DNA of 64,000 nucleotides. Origin: Ferriphaselus amnicola (lineage in GTDB: Bacteria > Pseudomonadota > Gammaproteobacteria > Burkholderiales > Gallionellaceae). Both the position numbers and the translations under genes were made by a program. The notes below the pieces were generated by a model. The model was not told where the DNA came from. It did no database searches and worked only from the letters and a program-made list of their open reading frames with translations. Of the stretch, positions 23,748 through 33,592 are shown piece after piece (the first letter of the stretch is position 1; each line of letters begins with the position of its first letter). Location: positions 558,001 to 622,000 of the forward strand of contig NZ_AP018738.1 in assembly GCF_000974685.2 (NCBI RefSeq), written 5' to 3'.

Positions 23748-24116
23748 TTAATAGTTGAGGCTGTCATAGTTTTTACTTCGTCCAGCCATTTCTACACTGA
23801 TTTCGTTCGGCAGGCAGATAGCGATCTCACCCGCCTGCTTGAGCCAGCCTTGGCGCACGCAATATTGGCGCGGGCTGGGATCGGATTCGATGCGGGCTTG
23901 GCGGTTGTGGATGGTGATGATGCTGACACCCAGCGGGCCGGGGACGTGCAGTTTGGTGTCAGGGGAAAGCGGTAGTTCGCGGAATATCTTTCCGCCACTG
24001 CGCACGATGGCGCGATCTGCTGCTCCGCCATTCCAGCACACCAGCACTAGCCATGCCGTGAATAGCGCACCTGCCAGCATCGTCAGCCAATCGCCGAGGC
24101 GGATGGCGTTCAGCAC
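23748..24116 (-). CDS. NusG domain II-containing protein
   Basis: 122 residues: one N-terminal membrane helix (about 10-28) and an extracytoplasmic NusG_II-type beta domain with LSPDTKLHVPGPLGVSIITIHNRQARIESDPSPRQYC split over several strands and the CVRQGWLKQAGEIAICLPN end, where two cysteines are conserved in the family. Function unknown; it commonly adjoins Gx transporter genes, as here. It starts 4 nt after the rapZ stop. Confidence 0.82.
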   Translation of the reverse strand: MLNAIRLGDWLTMLAGALFTAWLVLVCWNGGAADRAIVRSGGKIFRELPLSPDTKLHVPGPLGVSIITIHNRQARIESDPSPRQYCVRQGWLKQAGEIAICLPNEISVEMAGRSKNYDSLNY

Positions 24117-24120
24117 GGCC

Positions 24121-24960
24121 TCAGCCCAACTCGCGGTGGCGCACCAGCACCTGTTGCTGCGGGGCGAAGTGGTGAGCCAACCGCTCGGTCAGATAGACCG
24201 AACGATGCTGCCCGCCGGTGCAGCCGACGGCGACCGTCAGGTAGCTGCGATTGTCGGCGACGTACGCGGGCAACCAGCGTTCAACGAAGCTGCGGATGTC
24301 GTCGTACATCTGTTGTACGGCAGGTAGCGGTTCGAGGAATTGGATGACCGGAGCATCGCGTCCGGTCAGCGGGCGCAGGAACGGGTTGTAATGCGGGTTG
24401 GGCAAGCAACGTACATCAAACACCATATCGGCATCGAGCGGGATGCCATGCTTGAAGCCAAAAGACTGGAATAGCAGCGTGAGTCGGGCGCGGTCGAGCT
24501 GAATGAACGATTTGACCCAAGCACGCAGGGCGTTCGGATTGAGGTCGCTGGTGTCAATGCGATGGCCGATGCTGCCGATGTCCGCCAGCAGGTCGCGTTC
24601 CTGCTGTACGCATTCCGGGAGCGTCAGCGTATCGTTGCTTAAAGGATGGCGCCGCCGAGTCTCCGAGTAGCGTTTGACGAGTTCGTCGTTGTTGGCGTCT
24701 AGGAACAACAGTCGGACGTCGATGCCTTGCTCGCGAAACTGTTCGATCAGTGCGGGCAGTTCGCGCACGCTGCCTCCGCTGCGCACATCGACCGCTACGG
24801 CGATCTGCCGATTTCCGGCCTGCTGCAGATTGGCGATCAATGTGGGTAGCAATTCGGCGGGCAGATTGTCCACGCAGTAGAACCCGTTATCTTCCAATAG
24901 TTTGATGGCGATGCTCTTGCCGGAGCCAGACAGGCCGCTGATGAGGAATAACTGGGTCAT
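24121..24960 (-). CDS. rapZ: RNase adapter protein / nucleotide-binding RapZ
   Basis: 279 residues. N-terminal P-loop domain with GLSGSGKSIAIKLLEDNGF and a Walker-B-like VDVRSGG; C-terminal RNA-binding domain with FGFKHGIPLDADMVFDVRCLPNP and VAVGCTGGQHRSVYL. In enterobacteria RapZ directs RNase E to the GlmZ sRNA and controls GlmS; in betaproteobacteria the target is less clear. It overlaps hprK by 4 nt and belongs to the rpoN-ptsN block. Confidence 0.95.
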   Translation of the reverse strand: MTQLFLISGLSGSGKSIAIKLLEDNGFYCVDNLPAELLPTLIANLQQAGNRQIAVAVDVRSGGSVRELPALIEQFREQGIDVRLLFLDANNDELVKRYSETRRRHPLSNDTLTLPECVQQERDLLADIGSIGHRIDTSDLNPNALRAWVKSFIQLDRARLTLLFQSFGFKHGIPLDADMVFDVRCLPNPHYNPFLRPLTGRDAPVIQFLEPLPAVQQMYDDIRSFVERWLPAYVADNRSYLTVAVGCTGGQHRSVYLTERLAHHFAPQQQVLVRHRELG

Positions 24961-25907
24961 CGGTCTTCCAGATCGCGTTCCATTTCGGCTTGATGGCGAT
25001 CGAAGAATTCCTTCATGGTGTCGATACCACGCTCTTGCAGCACGTAGTTGCGTGCGGCCGCTTCGACCAGTACAGCCAAGTTGCGTCCGGCCGTCACCGG
25101 AATGCTGACGGTGTTGATCTGTATGCCAAGAATCTCTTGGTGGCTGGCATTGAGAGGCAGCCGCTCCAGCTTGGACAGGTCTCCACCGGGCGGGCGGTGG
25201 AGGTGGACGATGAGCTTGAGTGATTTGCGTAGGCGCACGGCAGTTTCACCGAACATGGTGCGGATGTTCAGCATGCCTAGACCGCGCACTTCAAGAAAAT
25301 CGCGTAGCAGATCAGGGCATTTTCCTTCGAGTGTGTCCGGCGAGGTGCGATAGAACTCAGTGATGTCGTCGGCAACTAGGCTGCTGCCGCGCGTGATGAG
25401 TTCCAAGCCGAGTTCACTTTTGCCCACGCCACTGTCGCCGGTGATGAGTACGCCGATGCCCATCACGTCGAGGAATACGCCGTGGCGCGTGGTCGATTCA
25501 GCCAATGCGGCAACGATGTAGTGGCGCACCAGCCACATCAGGTGGACGCTGTTCTTGGGCGAATGGAACAGCGGCGTGTGCGTCTGGTCGGCGTAGGCGA
25601 CCAGCGCTTGCGGAATCTCGTCCGTGCCGGCGATGATCAGGCACAGTGTGCTGCCATGATCGAGTAGTTGCAGCGAGGCTTGCATCGCCTCGGCATCTAA
25701 GCTGTGTAGATAGTCCAGTTCGATGCTACTGAATACTTGCACCCAGTTCGGGTGGATCAGATTCATGTGGCCGATCAAGCCTTTGTTCGACGCATTGACG
25801 AGCTCGCTGTCGAGGATCTTGTCGGCGCCACCTTCTCCAGCGACCCATACCAAACCTAGTCGCTCTTGCTTGTCTTCGAACAGCCGCCGAATATCTACCT
25901 GAGCCAT
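24957..25907 (-). CDS. hprK: HPr kinase/phosphorylase HprK
   Basis: 316 residues, usual length. P-loop GDSGVGKSELGLELITRG, the HprK signature LEVRGLGMLNIRTMFGE, and an N-terminal DRTGG-like domain. It phosphorylates HPr on Ser46. In many betaproteobacteria the incomplete PTS (HPr, EI, EIIA-Ntr) is regulatory rather than for sugar uptake; ptsN is next upstream, whereas ptsH and ptsI are not in this window. Confidence 0.95.
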   Translation of the reverse strand: MAQVDIRRLFEDKQERLGLVWVAGEGGADKILDSELVNASNKGLIGHMNLIHPNWVQVFSSIELDYLHSLDAEAMQASLQLLDHGSTLCLIIAGTDEIPQALVAYADQTHTPLFHSPKNSVHLMWLVRHYIVAALAESTTRHGVFLDVMGIGVLITGDSGVGKSELGLELITRGSSLVADDITEFYRTSPDTLEGKCPDLLRDFLEVRGLGMLNIRTMFGETAVRLRKSLKLIVHLHRPPGGDLSKLERLPLNASHQEILGIQINTVSIPVTAGRNLAVLVEAAARNYVLQERGIDTMKEFFDRHQAEMERDLEDR

Positions 25908-25921
25908 ATCAAAGCCTCCGC

Positions 25922-26377
25922 CTAGGCTTGCCAGTTGGCGAACAGTTGGTAAAGAACGGCTGGGTCATCGCTGGCGAGCAGTTGATCTCGGAAGGATTTT
26001 TCGCAGAACATCTGTGCTAGTTCGCCTAACAGCTGTAGGTGCAGATCGGTCGCCCGTTCCGGTACCAGCAGGACAAAGATCAGGCTCACCGGCAGCCCAT
26101 CCGGTGAATCGAAGGGGATCGGGGTGGTGGTTCGGATGAAACAGGCGATTGGATCGCGCAGTCCCTTGACGCGGCCATGTGGAATGGCAACGCCTTGCCC
26201 CAGCCCGGTCGAGCCGAGTTTCTCGCGCGCGAACAGACTGTCGAATACCTGACTGCGCCCGATGTTGCGAGTGTTCTCAAATAAGATGCCGACTCGTTCG
26301 AACACACGCTTCTTGCTGGTGGATTCGGCATCCACCATGACATTTTCGGGCGGCAGGAGGTTACTAATTAAACCCAT
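25922..26377 (-). CDS. ptsN: Nitrogen PTS regulatory protein EIIA-Ntr
   Basis: 151-residue PTS EIIA type-2 (fructose-like) domain. The phosphorylated residue is His67 in GVAIPHGRVKGL. Further motifs: FARENLGSTGLGQG-like loop and LIFVLLVPERATDLHLQLLGELAQMF. It regulates potassium transport and nitrogen or stress responses in other proteobacteria. Lies between hpf and hprK, consistent with one operon from rpoN. Confidence 0.94.
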   Translation of the reverse strand: MGLISNLLPPENVMVDAESTSKKRVFERVGILFENTRNIGRSQVFDSLFAREKLGSTGLGQGVAIPHGRVKGLRDPIACFIRTTTPIPFDSPDGLPVSLIFVLLVPERATDLHLQLLGELAQMFCEKSFRDQLLASDDPAVLYQLFANWQA

Positions 26378-26424
26378 GGTTTGTTCCCATGAAAAAGGGC
26401 GGCCATTAGACCGCCCACTAAAGG

Positions 26425-26748
26425 TTATTCTGCTTCAACGATCTTGCCGGAGTCGTCATGACGACGCGCGGTGTTCTTTTCCTTGTGCTTCAACACTTGG
26501 CGATCCAACTTCTCGATCAGCTCGTCGATGGCGACGTACAGGTTGGCATCTTGGCATTCCACGAAGATTGTTTTGCCGCTGATATGGACGGTGGCTTCTG
26601 CCTTTTGTTCGAGCTTGTCCACCGATAGGATTACGGTGACATCCAGCACGTTGTCGAAGTGTTTCTTGATCTTGCCCAGTTTGCTGACCACATGCTCACG
26701 AATGGCGGGAGTGATGTCTAGATGATGTCCGCTGAGGTTGAGGTTCAT
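26425..26748 (-). CDS. hpf: Ribosome hibernation promoting factor (short HPF)
   Basis: 107-residue protein of the S30AE/YfiA family: NLNLSGHHLDITPAIREHV, then KLGKIKKHFDNVLDVTVILS and VECQDANLYVAIDELIEKLDRQ. Binds the 30S subunit and stabilises inactive 70S/100S ribosomes in stationary phase. It lacks the long C-terminal dimerisation domain, so it is the short type. Position right after rpoN is the classical arrangement. Confidence 0.94.
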   Translation of the reverse strand: MNLNLSGHHLDITPAIREHVVSKLGKIKKHFDNVLDVTVILSVDKLEQKAEATVHISGKTIFVECQDANLYVAIDELIEKLDRQVLKHKEKNTARRHDDSGKIVEAE

Positions 26749-26761
26749 GGTTGCTCCTTTG

Positions 26762-28168
26762 TTAGAGTGATTTACGAAGATTGACCGGGAGGATATTTAG
26801 CGATTCCCGGTATTTTGCCACAGTGCGCCGAGCGACTTGTATGCCCTGCGACACGAGGATTTCTGCCAAACGGCTGTCGCTCAGCGGATGATGAGCATCT
26901 TCCTGAGAGACCAGTTGCTTGATTAAGGCGCGGATGGCGGTGGAGGAACATGCCCCGCCGCTGTCGGTGGAGACGCCGCTGCCGAAAAAATATTTGAGTT
27001 CAAAGATACCACGTGGAGTTAGCATGAACTTCTGTGTGGTGACTCGTGAAATGGTCGATTCGTGTAATTCAAGCTGTTCAGCGATCTCGCGCAGCACGAG
27101 CGGGCGCATGGCGACTTCGCCATGCTCAAGGAACATACGCTGCCGCTCCACGATGGCTTGCGATACGCGCAAGATGGTGTCGAAGCGCTGTTGCAGATTC
27201 TTGATGTACCAACGTGCTTCCTGTAACTGCCCAGTCATCTGTTGCGAACTTTGCTCATCACGGCGCTGCATGATGTTGGCGTAAAGTTGGTTCACGCGTA
27301 AACGTGGCATAGCTTCTGGGTTGAGGCGGGCCGCCCAGCGACCACGCTGGCGCTCGACGATGACGTCGGGCACGACGTAATCGCTGACCCGTTGCTCGTA
27401 ACGCGCGGCTGGGCGCGGATTGAGTTGCAGAATGAGGGCTTGAGCCGCACGCAGACCATCTTCGTCACAGTGTAGCAGCCGTTTGAGGCGGGTGTAGTCG
27501 TGAGCAGCCAGGAGATCGAGATGCTTGTCCGTGAGTTGTATCGCTAGTTGCCGACTCGGGGTGGTGGCTGGCAGGGCGCGCAGCTGCAAGGACAAACACT
27601 CAGATAAATCGCGTGCCGCGATGCCAGGCTCATCTAGATGTTGCAACTGGACGAGTGCAGTTTCTAGATCATCTAGCGTGACATCTAACTCTTCCGGTAG
27701 CATCTCGAAGATGTCTTCCAATGACTGTGCCAGAAAGCCGCCATCATCTAGCGCGTCAATTAGCAGTGCAATCAGTTGGCGGTCATGGTGGTCGAGTTGG
27801 CTGAGGCTGAGTTGGGTCAGGAGATGCTCGCGCAGACTTGGGGAGCTGGCGGCTGTCTCGGGATAGTGGTCATCTTCGTCATCAGAGCTGGCTGAGCTAG
27901 GGCTATAAGACAGCTCGCTCCAGTCTTCCTCGGCCTTGGATGATTCTCTTTCAGGCTGCTCGGGGCTGGTGGAGGTGGTGCTTGCCGTACTCGTGGCAAA
28001 CGAGGTGATCTCGTCTTCCTCGCGCTCCAAGAACGGATTCTCATCCAGCAGTCGCGCAGTTTCCTGATTGATCTCCAAGGTAGAGAGTTGCAGTAAGCGG
28101 ATAGATTGCTGCAACTGCGGTGTGAGCGTCAGTTGCTGGGATTGCCTGAGTTGTAGTGATGCTTTCAT
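26762..28168 (-). CDS. rpoN: RNA polymerase sigma-54 factor RpoN
   Basis: 468 residues. Region I is Gln-rich (LQLRQSQQLTLTPQLQQSIRLLQLST); region II is acidic with Ser/Asp/Glu runs (about 55-105); the core-binding domain follows; the C-terminus carries the HTH (LELHESTISRVTTQKF) and the RpoN box ARRTVAKYRESLNIL. It directs RNA polymerase to -24/-12 promoters with AAA+ activators. A good sigma-54 promoter candidate occurs in this window before the prepilin gene (34354-34370). Confidence 0.96.
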   Translation of the reverse strand: MKASLQLRQSQQLTLTPQLQQSIRLLQLSTLEINQETARLLDENPFLEREEDEITSFATSTASTTSTSPEQPERESSKAEEDWSELSYSPSSASSDDEDDHYPETAASSPSLREHLLTQLSLSQLDHHDRQLIALLIDALDDGGFLAQSLEDIFEMLPEELDVTLDDLETALVQLQHLDEPGIAARDLSECLSLQLRALPATTPSRQLAIQLTDKHLDLLAAHDYTRLKRLLHCDEDGLRAAQALILQLNPRPAARYEQRVSDYVVPDVIVERQRGRWAARLNPEAMPRLRVNQLYANIMQRRDEQSSQQMTGQLQEARWYIKNLQQRFDTILRVSQAIVERQRMFLEHGEVAMRPLVLREIAEQLELHESTISRVTTQKFMLTPRGIFELKYFFGSGVSTDSGGACSSTAIRALIKQLVSQEDAHHPLSDSRLAEILVSQGIQVARRTVAKYRESLNILPVNLRKSL

Positions 28169-28196
28169 GCCAACGATTATTAGGTGGGCGTCACTT

Positions 28197-28919
28197 TTAT
28201 AGTTTGAAGTGCTCGCCGAGATACACTTTCCTCACGGCTTCATTATAGATGATTTCCTCGGGCTTGCCTTCCGCCATCACTGCGCCAGCGTTGATGATGT
28301 AGGCGCGGTCGCAGATGCCCAAGGTTTCCCGCACGTTATGGTCGGTAATCAGCACACCGATGCCGCGTTCTTTGAGAAAACGGATGATCTTCTGGATATC
28401 TAGCACGGCGATGGGGTCAACGCCGGCAAAGGGTTCATCCAGCAGAATAAAACGCGGATCGGTGGCCAGCGCGCGTGCGATCTCGCAGCGCCGTCGTTCG
28501 CCTCCAGAGAGACTCATGGCGGGATTGTCGCGTATGTGGCTGATATGTAACTCGTCTAGCAAGGTTTCTAGCGTCGATTCCTGTTGGGCGAGAGGGAGTC
28601 CGCGCAACTCCAGTACGGCGCGAATGTTTTCGGCCACCGTCAAGCGACGGAAAATCGAGGCCTCTTGTGGCAGATAGCCTAGTCCTAATTGGGCACGGCG
28701 ATGAATGGGCGCATGAGTGATCTTGTGCTGGTCGATGTAGATGTCTCCGCCATCTGCTGCAACCAAGCCTACGATCATATAGAAGCTGGTGGTTTTTCCT
28801 GCACCGTTAGGGCCGAGCAGGCCGACCACTTCGCCGCTGTGCACGGATAGAGATACGTCTTGCACCACAGTGCGGGCGCGGTACTGCTTCCTCAGCGAGG
28901 TGGTGCGCAATTCACTCAT
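28197..28919 (-). CDS. lptB: LPS export ABC ATPase LptB
   Basis: 240 residues. Walker [15 protein letters not shown], signature [15 protein letters not shown], Walker [17 protein letters not shown], and switch His in [11 protein letters not shown]. With LptFG it powers LPS extraction from the inner membrane. It overlaps lptA by 4 nt; rpoN follows after 28 nt, the common lptA-lptB-rpoN order. Confidence 0.97.
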   Translation of the reverse strand: MSELRTTSLRKQYRARTVVQDVSLSVHSGEVVGLLGPNGAGKTTSFYMIVGLVAADGGDIYIDQHKITHAPIHRRAQLGLGYLPQEASIFRRLTVAENIRAVLELRGLPLAQQESTLETLLDELHISHIRDNPAMSLSGGERRRCEIARALATDPRFILLDEPFAGVDPIAVLDIQKIIRFLKERGIGVLITDHNVRETLGICDRAYIINAGAVMAEGKPEEIIYNEAVRKVYLGEHFKL

Positions 28920-29485
28920 GGCTTACCTAAACTGGTCGAAGGCCGGATGGACACTGGATCCGTGGGGGCTGGGATGCTCTCGTTCCTAGGCTGAATGACT
29001 GCGCGAACTCGGCCTCGCTGGCCGGAATTCGGAGTTCGCGAGCTGTCCACATGGAATATCTCGGTCTTGGAGTCATAGGTGATGTGATCGCCATGAACTT
29101 CGTCGTTACTGCGCTTCATGCTGGCTTCGCCGAAGAGTTCTAGGAATTCATTCTGCGTGTCGTACTCGATGCGCTGTCCGTTACCTTCGATGATTTCATC
29201 CACGCCTTCGCGCTTCTGTCTGAACTGAGCGGGTTTGCCTGTGACGGTGCCATGCTTGTCACCAGCGGCGGTTTCTGTGACTACGATCTTGTCGCCCGTG
29301 ATCATTAGCGTGCCTTGGATGAGTCTGACGTTGCCTTCAAAGATGCTGATCTGCTTCGCATCGTCAATGTTGACGGTGTTGGCATCCAAATACATCGGTT
29401 GGTTGCGATCAGCACGCTCCGCCCAAGCCGACGATGCGCCAAGTAGTAGGAGGCAGAGCAAGAGAGCATCAATTCGCAGCAACAT
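28916..29485 (-). CDS. lptA: LPS periplasmic bridge protein LptA
   Basis: 189 residues with signal peptide (cleavage near ASSAWA, about residue 22), and OstA-like beta-jellyroll repeats: [34 protein letters not shown] and [20 protein letters not shown]. LptA oligomers bridge LptC to LptD across the periplasm. The C-terminal 30 residues (after HVDSS) are Pro/Arg-rich and less conserved. Its N-terminal coding region overlaps lptC by 17 nt. Confidence 0.94.
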   Translation of the reverse strand: MLLRIDALLLCLLLLGASSAWAERADRNQPMYLDANTVNIDDAKQISIFEGNVRLIQGTLMITGDKIVVTETAAGDKHGTVTGKPAQFRQKREGVDEIIEGNGQRIEYDTQNEFLELFGEASMKRSNDEVHGDHITYDSKTEIFHVDSSRTPNSGQRGRVRAVIQPRNESIPAPTDPVSIRPSTSLGKP

Positions 29486-30038
29486 GTTCGCTTCTTACGT
29501 GTGACAGCAGCTTGATGGTCTGCGTCTTGTTATCTAAGGTCATGCCGATGGCACTCACGAGATTGTGAGCATCGCGCATGGTGACGGGGCGGTCGGTCTC
29601 CGCGTAGTCTTCGCTCGGCAGAGCTCGCAGATACGTGGTGGTGAAGACGCGCTCACTGGCGGCTGTGCTAGCAGCGCGCACGATGCGCACATCGCCACGC
29701 AAGATGGTTTCGTCGCGATGGAAAGTCGTGCCAGTTTGAGCGGTGGTGTGTAGTGTCGGGCGATTAGGTGTAAGGGCGATGATCTCGGGCTGCTCTAGAT
29801 GCAGCGAGTCATCATCGGGGTAATGTCTCATCTCGTGGGCGTTGATGCGATGATGAGGCTTGCCTTGTTCGTCCAGTGCGGTGGCTCGGAAGTTATTGAC
29901 GATGAAATCGGGATCGTGCCGCTTGCTGCTGTCGGCTTGGGCGAGCAGTGGCCCCACTTGCTGGTCCAGCCAGTAGGTGCCAGCCAATACCAGAAGCAGA
30001 GGCAGTAGCGGCAACCAGTTGCGCAGTTTTTCGATCAT
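29469..30038 (-). CDS. lptC: LPS export protein LptC
   Basis: 189 residues: N-terminal membrane anchor (about 8-25) and a periplasmic jellyroll with DFIVNNFRATALDEQGKPHHRINAHEM split by typical turns and the ETILRGDVRIVRAAS strand. It receives LPS from LptBFG and passes it to LptA. The start at 30038 (MIEKLRNWLPLL) forms an ATGA overlap with the kdsC stop; the longer ORF would read into kdsC. Confidence 0.92.
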   Translation of the reverse strand: MIEKLRNWLPLLPLLLVLAGTYWLDQQVGPLLAQADSSKRHDPDFIVNNFRATALDEQGKPHHRINAHEMRHYPDDDSLHLEQPEIIALTPNRPTLHTTAQTGTTFHRDETILRGDVRIVRAASTAASERVFTTTYLRALPSEDYAETDRPVTMRDAHNLVSAIGMTLDNKTQTIKLLSHVRSEHVAAN

Positions 30039-30553
30039 GCGAGGTAGGGGGCGAGTTGTGCGTCCAGCGTGCCTTGCGCTGACATTAGCCATTCGCAGAC
30101 TTCGCGTACTGCGCCGTGCCCTGCTTGGCGTTGCGTGACGTATTGAGCGTGACTCTGCACGATCTGGGGCGCGGCGGGAACGCTGATCGCTAATCCGACG
30201 TGGCGCATGGCGGGTAGATCGACCACGTCATCGCCCATGAACGCGGCATGCTCAGGCGCAATATTCAATTCGGCCAGCAGTGTTTTAATGGCGGCGCGTT
30301 TGTCATGTACGCCTTGATAGACGTTGGTGATGCCGAGATTTTTGGCGCGCAGTTCGACGCAATGCGAGGTGCGCCCGGTGATGATGGCCAGCTCGACGCC
30401 GGAAGTTTTTAGCATTTTCAAGCCGTGGCCATCGAGCGAGTTGAAGCGCTTGAACTCCTCACCGGAGTCCGATAGATAGAGGCCGCCGTCAGTCATGATG
30501 CCGTCAATGTCAAAGGCGATGAGACGGATCTGTTTGGCGATTGCTATGGACAT
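30035..30553 (-). CDS. kdsC: 3-deoxy-D-manno-octulosonate 8-phosphate phosphatase KdsC
   Basis: 172-residue HAD-family phosphatase that dephosphorylates Kdo-8-P on the route to CMP-Kdo and LPS core. Catalytic motif FDIDGIMTDGGLYL at the N-terminus, motif II AIITGR, and motif III/IV FMGDDVVDLPAMRHVGL. It starts one base into the kdsD stop (TGATG), so it is tightly coupled with kdsD. Confidence 0.95.
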   Translation of the reverse strand: MSIAIAKQIRLIAFDIDGIMTDGGLYLSDSGEEFKRFNSLDGHGLKMLKTSGVELAIITGRTSHCVELRAKNLGITNVYQGVHDKRAAIKTLLAELNIAPEHAAFMGDDVVDLPAMRHVGLAISVPAAPQIVQSHAQYVTQRQAGHGAVREVCEWLMSAQGTLDAQLAPYLA

Positions 30554-31539
30554 CAGATGACTTTCGCTTTCAGTAGATCGTGCATGTTGAGTGCACCAAC
30601 CAGTACATTGTCTGTGTTCACTACGAGCATCTGGCTGATGTTGTGGCGCTCCATCAGTTCCACTGCGGCGACCGCTAAGTCGTCTGGGTGAATGCTGCGC
30701 GGATTGTGCGACATCACGCTGGCGATGGGTGTGGCCTTGAAGTCGAATTGCTTTTCCAGAGTGCGGCGCAGATCACCGTCGGTGTAGATGCCGAGGACGT
30801 GTTGTTGTCCATCTACGATGGCGGTCATGCCTAAGCCTTTACGTGACATCTCCAATACAGCATCGGCTAATGTGGCGGCTTCGCCAACCGCAGGAATTTG
30901 TGCGTCCGTGTGCATGATGTCGCGGACGTGGGTGAGCAAGCGCCGCCCCAAGCTGCCGCCGGGGTGAGATCGGGCGAAGTCTTCTTTACCGAAGCCCTTG
31001 GCATCGAGTAGCACGACCGCCAGCGCGTCGCCCAAAGCCAATGCGGCCGTGGTACTCGCCGTTGGTGCAAGACCCATCGGGCAGGCTTCTTTGGTGATGG
31101 CGCCATCTAGATGTACATCGGCGGCTAACGCTAGGCTGGATCGTGGATTGCCGGTCAAGCTGATGAGCTTGGCACCTTGTCGTTTGATAACCGGAATGAT
31201 GGTTTGCAGCTCGGAACTTTCGCCTGAGTAGGATAGTGCGATGAAAACATCCTGCGAGGTGATCATGCCTAGATCGCCATGGCTGGCCTCGCCCGGATGC
31301 ACAAAGTAAGCTGGTGTACCCGTGCTGGAGAGTGTCGCTGCGATCTTGCGCGCGATATGGCCGCTCTTGCCCATGCCGCTGACGATGACGCGCCCATGGC
31401 AGCCGAGAATGGTGTTTACCGCACTGACGAAATTCTCATCTAGGCGCTCGGAGAGTGCTTGCACTGCGGCAGCTTCGATTTGGAGCACTTCGCGCGCGAG
31501 AGTAAGAGCGTGCGGTGCGGCGGAAAGCGGAGGGTTCAT
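30553..31539 (-). CDS. kdsD: Arabinose 5-phosphate isomerase KdsD
   Basis: 328 residues. N-terminal SIS domain (about 30-190; GMGKSGHIARKIAATLSSTG and IALSYSGESSEL) and two C-terminal CBS domains (about 205-328). Interconverts ribulose 5-phosphate and arabinose 5-phosphate for Kdo synthesis. First gene of the minus-strand kdsD-kdsC-lptCAB-rpoN-hpf-ptsN-hprK-rapZ block; divergent from the Kef-type antiporter gene with 76 nt between. Confidence 0.95.
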   Translation of the reverse strand: MNPPLSAAPHALTLAREVLQIEAAAVQALSERLDENFVSAVNTILGCHGRVIVSGMGKSGHIARKIAATLSSTGTPAYFVHPGEASHGDLGMITSQDVFIALSYSGESSELQTIIPVIKRQGAKLISLTGNPRSSLALAADVHLDGAITKEACPMGLAPTASTTAALALGDALAVVLLDAKGFGKEDFARSHPGGSLGRRLLTHVRDIMHTDAQIPAVGEAATLADAVLEMSRKGLGMTAIVDGQQHVLGIYTDGDLRRTLEKQFDFKATPIASVMSHNPRSIHPDDLAVAAVELMERHNISQMLVVNTDNVLVGALNMHDLLKAKVI

Positions 31540-31615
31540 GGTGGGGAATTATAGCAGCGGGGGTTTTTAGTGGTGAAGTTTTGAAAATATCCCGTAATTC
31601 CGGCATCATCGGGGC

Positions 31616-33589
31616 ATGGATCATGGATTGCAAGTCGTATTGGTGTTGTTGGCGGTCGCTGTCATGGTGGTCGTGCTGTGTCGCGTACTTCATTTGCCGG
31701 TGGTATTGGGTTACATCGCGGTCGGTATTTTGATTGGTCCGCATGCGCTGGGATGGGTTGCTGATGCCCCGCAGGCTCGACATCTGGCTGAGTTTGGTGT
31801 GGTGTTTTTGATGTTCAGTATCGGGCTGGAATTCAGTCTGGCAAAACTTCGTGCGATGCGCCGCATCGTATTCGGTCTGGGTAGCGCGCAAGTCATAGTC
31901 ACACTCTCGGTAGTGCTTGGGGTGGCGGTGCTGTTTGGATTGGATTGGCGTACCGGCGTGGCGCTGGGAGGGGTGTTGGCGATGTCTTCGACCGCCATCG
32001 TAAGCAAGATGCTGGCTGAGCGCGCAGAGCTGAATGCGCCATTCGGGCAGCAGATTATGGGCGTGTTGCTGTTTCAAGATTTGGCAGTTGTGCCGCTGCT
32101 GATTGTCATCCCAGCGCTGGCGAGCGCGAGCGGTGATTTGACCTATACATTAGTGGCGGCCTTGATCAAGGGGGCGCTGGCGCTGTCGGCGCTACTATTA
32201 TTCGGTCAGCGACTGATGCGTCCGTGGTTTCATGTGGTTGCACGTCAAAAGTCCCCTGAGTTGTTCATGCTCAACGTGTTGCTCATCACGTTGGGATTGG
32301 CCTACCTGACCGATCTGGCTGGGTTGTCGATGGCACTGGGGGCATTCGTTGCGGGCATCTTGATTGCGGAGACTGAGTATCGCTTGCAGGTTGAAGAGGA
32401 TATTCGCCCATTCCGTGATGTGTTGATGGGTTTGTTCTTCATCACCATAGGCATGATGCTGAACGTGCGCGAGATGATTTCGGATATTGGCTGGATACTC
32501 TTGGTGTTGTTGGCCTTGCTGATATTCAAAGCGGTGATCGTGGCAGGTTTGGCTCGCATTTTTGGGGTAGGCTGGGGGGTGGCATTGCATACCGGTTTGG
32601 GCTTGGCGCAAGCTGGTGAATTTGGTTTTGTGTTGCTCACGGATGCAGCTAACGCACACTTGATGAGCGAATGGGTGGGGCAGATCGTCTTGGCGGCGAT
32701 GTTGCTGTCCATGCTGATTGCGCCATTCCTGCTTATGTATGCTGACCGCATTGTGCGTCGTCTGTCGCCAGATGCTTGGATGTATAGCGCCATGCAGATG
32801 CATCAAATTGCGGTGCGTAGCATGAGTTCACAGGGACATGTGATCATTTGCGGCTATGGGCGTAGCGGTCAGACGCTGGCTAAATTTTTGCGCGATGAAG
32901 GCATCCGTTTTATTGCGTTGGATACTGACTCCAGTCGAGTGCGCAGCGCCGATGCTGAAGGCGGTGAAGTGGTGTTTGGTGATGCGTCTAAGCGAGAAGC
33001 GCTGCTGGCAGCAGGCTTGATGCGCGCTAAAACGCTGGTCGTGAGTTACAACGATAAGCCTTCGGCGCTTAAGATTTTGCATTTGGCGCAAGAGCTGCGA
33101 CCAGGTTTGCCGGTGGTGGTGCGTGCCCATGATGAAAGTCAGATTGATGTATTCAGGCGGGCTGGCGCGGCAGAGGTGGTGGCGGAAATACACGAAGGCA
33201 GCGTGATGTTGGCGACGCAGGCCTTGCTGATGTCTGGTGTGCCGCTGAATCGTGTGATGCGGCGCTTGCGCGAGAGTCGGGCGCGTAGCTATCGAGCATT
33301 CGATGGTTTTTTGCGTTCATCCGACGGTGAGACGGATGATGTGGATGAAGATTTGCAGTTGCGTTTGCACAGTGTGTTGTTGGATGTGCTGGACAGTGCT
33401 GTGGGAATGTCATTGGAGCAAATCAATCTGGAAGCGCTGGAGGTTGAAGTGAATGCCGTTCGTCGTCATGGAGTGTTGGGCAGTCGGCCTTCGGGCGATA
33501 TGGTGTTGCGAGCTGGTGATGTGCTTGTTCTATTGGGTCAGACGGTTGCTTTGGCAGAGGCCGAGCAATTATTGCGCAGCGGCAAGTAA
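31616..33589 (+). CDS. Kef-type monovalent cation:proton antiporter
   Basis: 657 residues: CPA2 Na+/H+ exchanger domain with about twelve membrane helices (1-385), a TrkA-N/RCK nucleotide-binding domain (about 405-525; VIICGYGRSGQTLAKFL, GxGxxG-type) and a TrkA-C domain (about 570-650). Similar to KefB/KefC and YbaL. Potassium efflux with proton exchange is the usual role, gated through the RCK domain; the ligand (NADH or glutathione adducts) cannot be told from sequence. No kefF/kefG partner is adjacent. Confidence 0.9.
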   Translation: MDHGLQVVLVLLAVAVMVVVLCRVLHLPVVLGYIAVGILIGPHALGWVADAPQARHLAEFGVVFLMFSIGLEFSLAKLRAMRRIVFGLGSAQVIVTLSVVLGVAVLFGLDWRTGVALGGVLAMSSTAIVSKMLAERAELNAPFGQQIMGVLLFQDLAVVPLLIVIPALASASGDLTYTLVAALIKGALALSALLLFGQRLMRPWFHVVARQKSPELFMLNVLLITLGLAYLTDLAGLSMALGAFVAGILIAETEYRLQVEEDIRPFRDVLMGLFFITIGMMLNVREMISDIGWILLVLLALLIFKAVIVAGLARIFGVGWGVALHTGLGLAQAGEFGFVLLTDAANAHLMSEWVGQIVLAAMLLSMLIAPFLLMYADRIVRRLSPDAWMYSAMQMHQIAVRSMSSQGHVIICGYGRSGQTLAKFLRDEGIRFIALDTDSSRVRSADAEGGEVVFGDASKREALLAAGLMRAKTLVVSYNDKPSALKILHLAQELRPGLPVVVRAHDESQIDVFRRAGAAEVVAEIHEGSVMLATQALLMSGVPLNRVMRRLRESRARSYRAFDGFLRSSDGETDDVDEDLQLRLHSVLLDVLDSAVGMSLEQINLEALEVEVNAVRRHGVLGSRPSGDMVLRAGDVLVLLGQTVALAEAEQLLRSGK

Positions 33590-33592
33590 ATT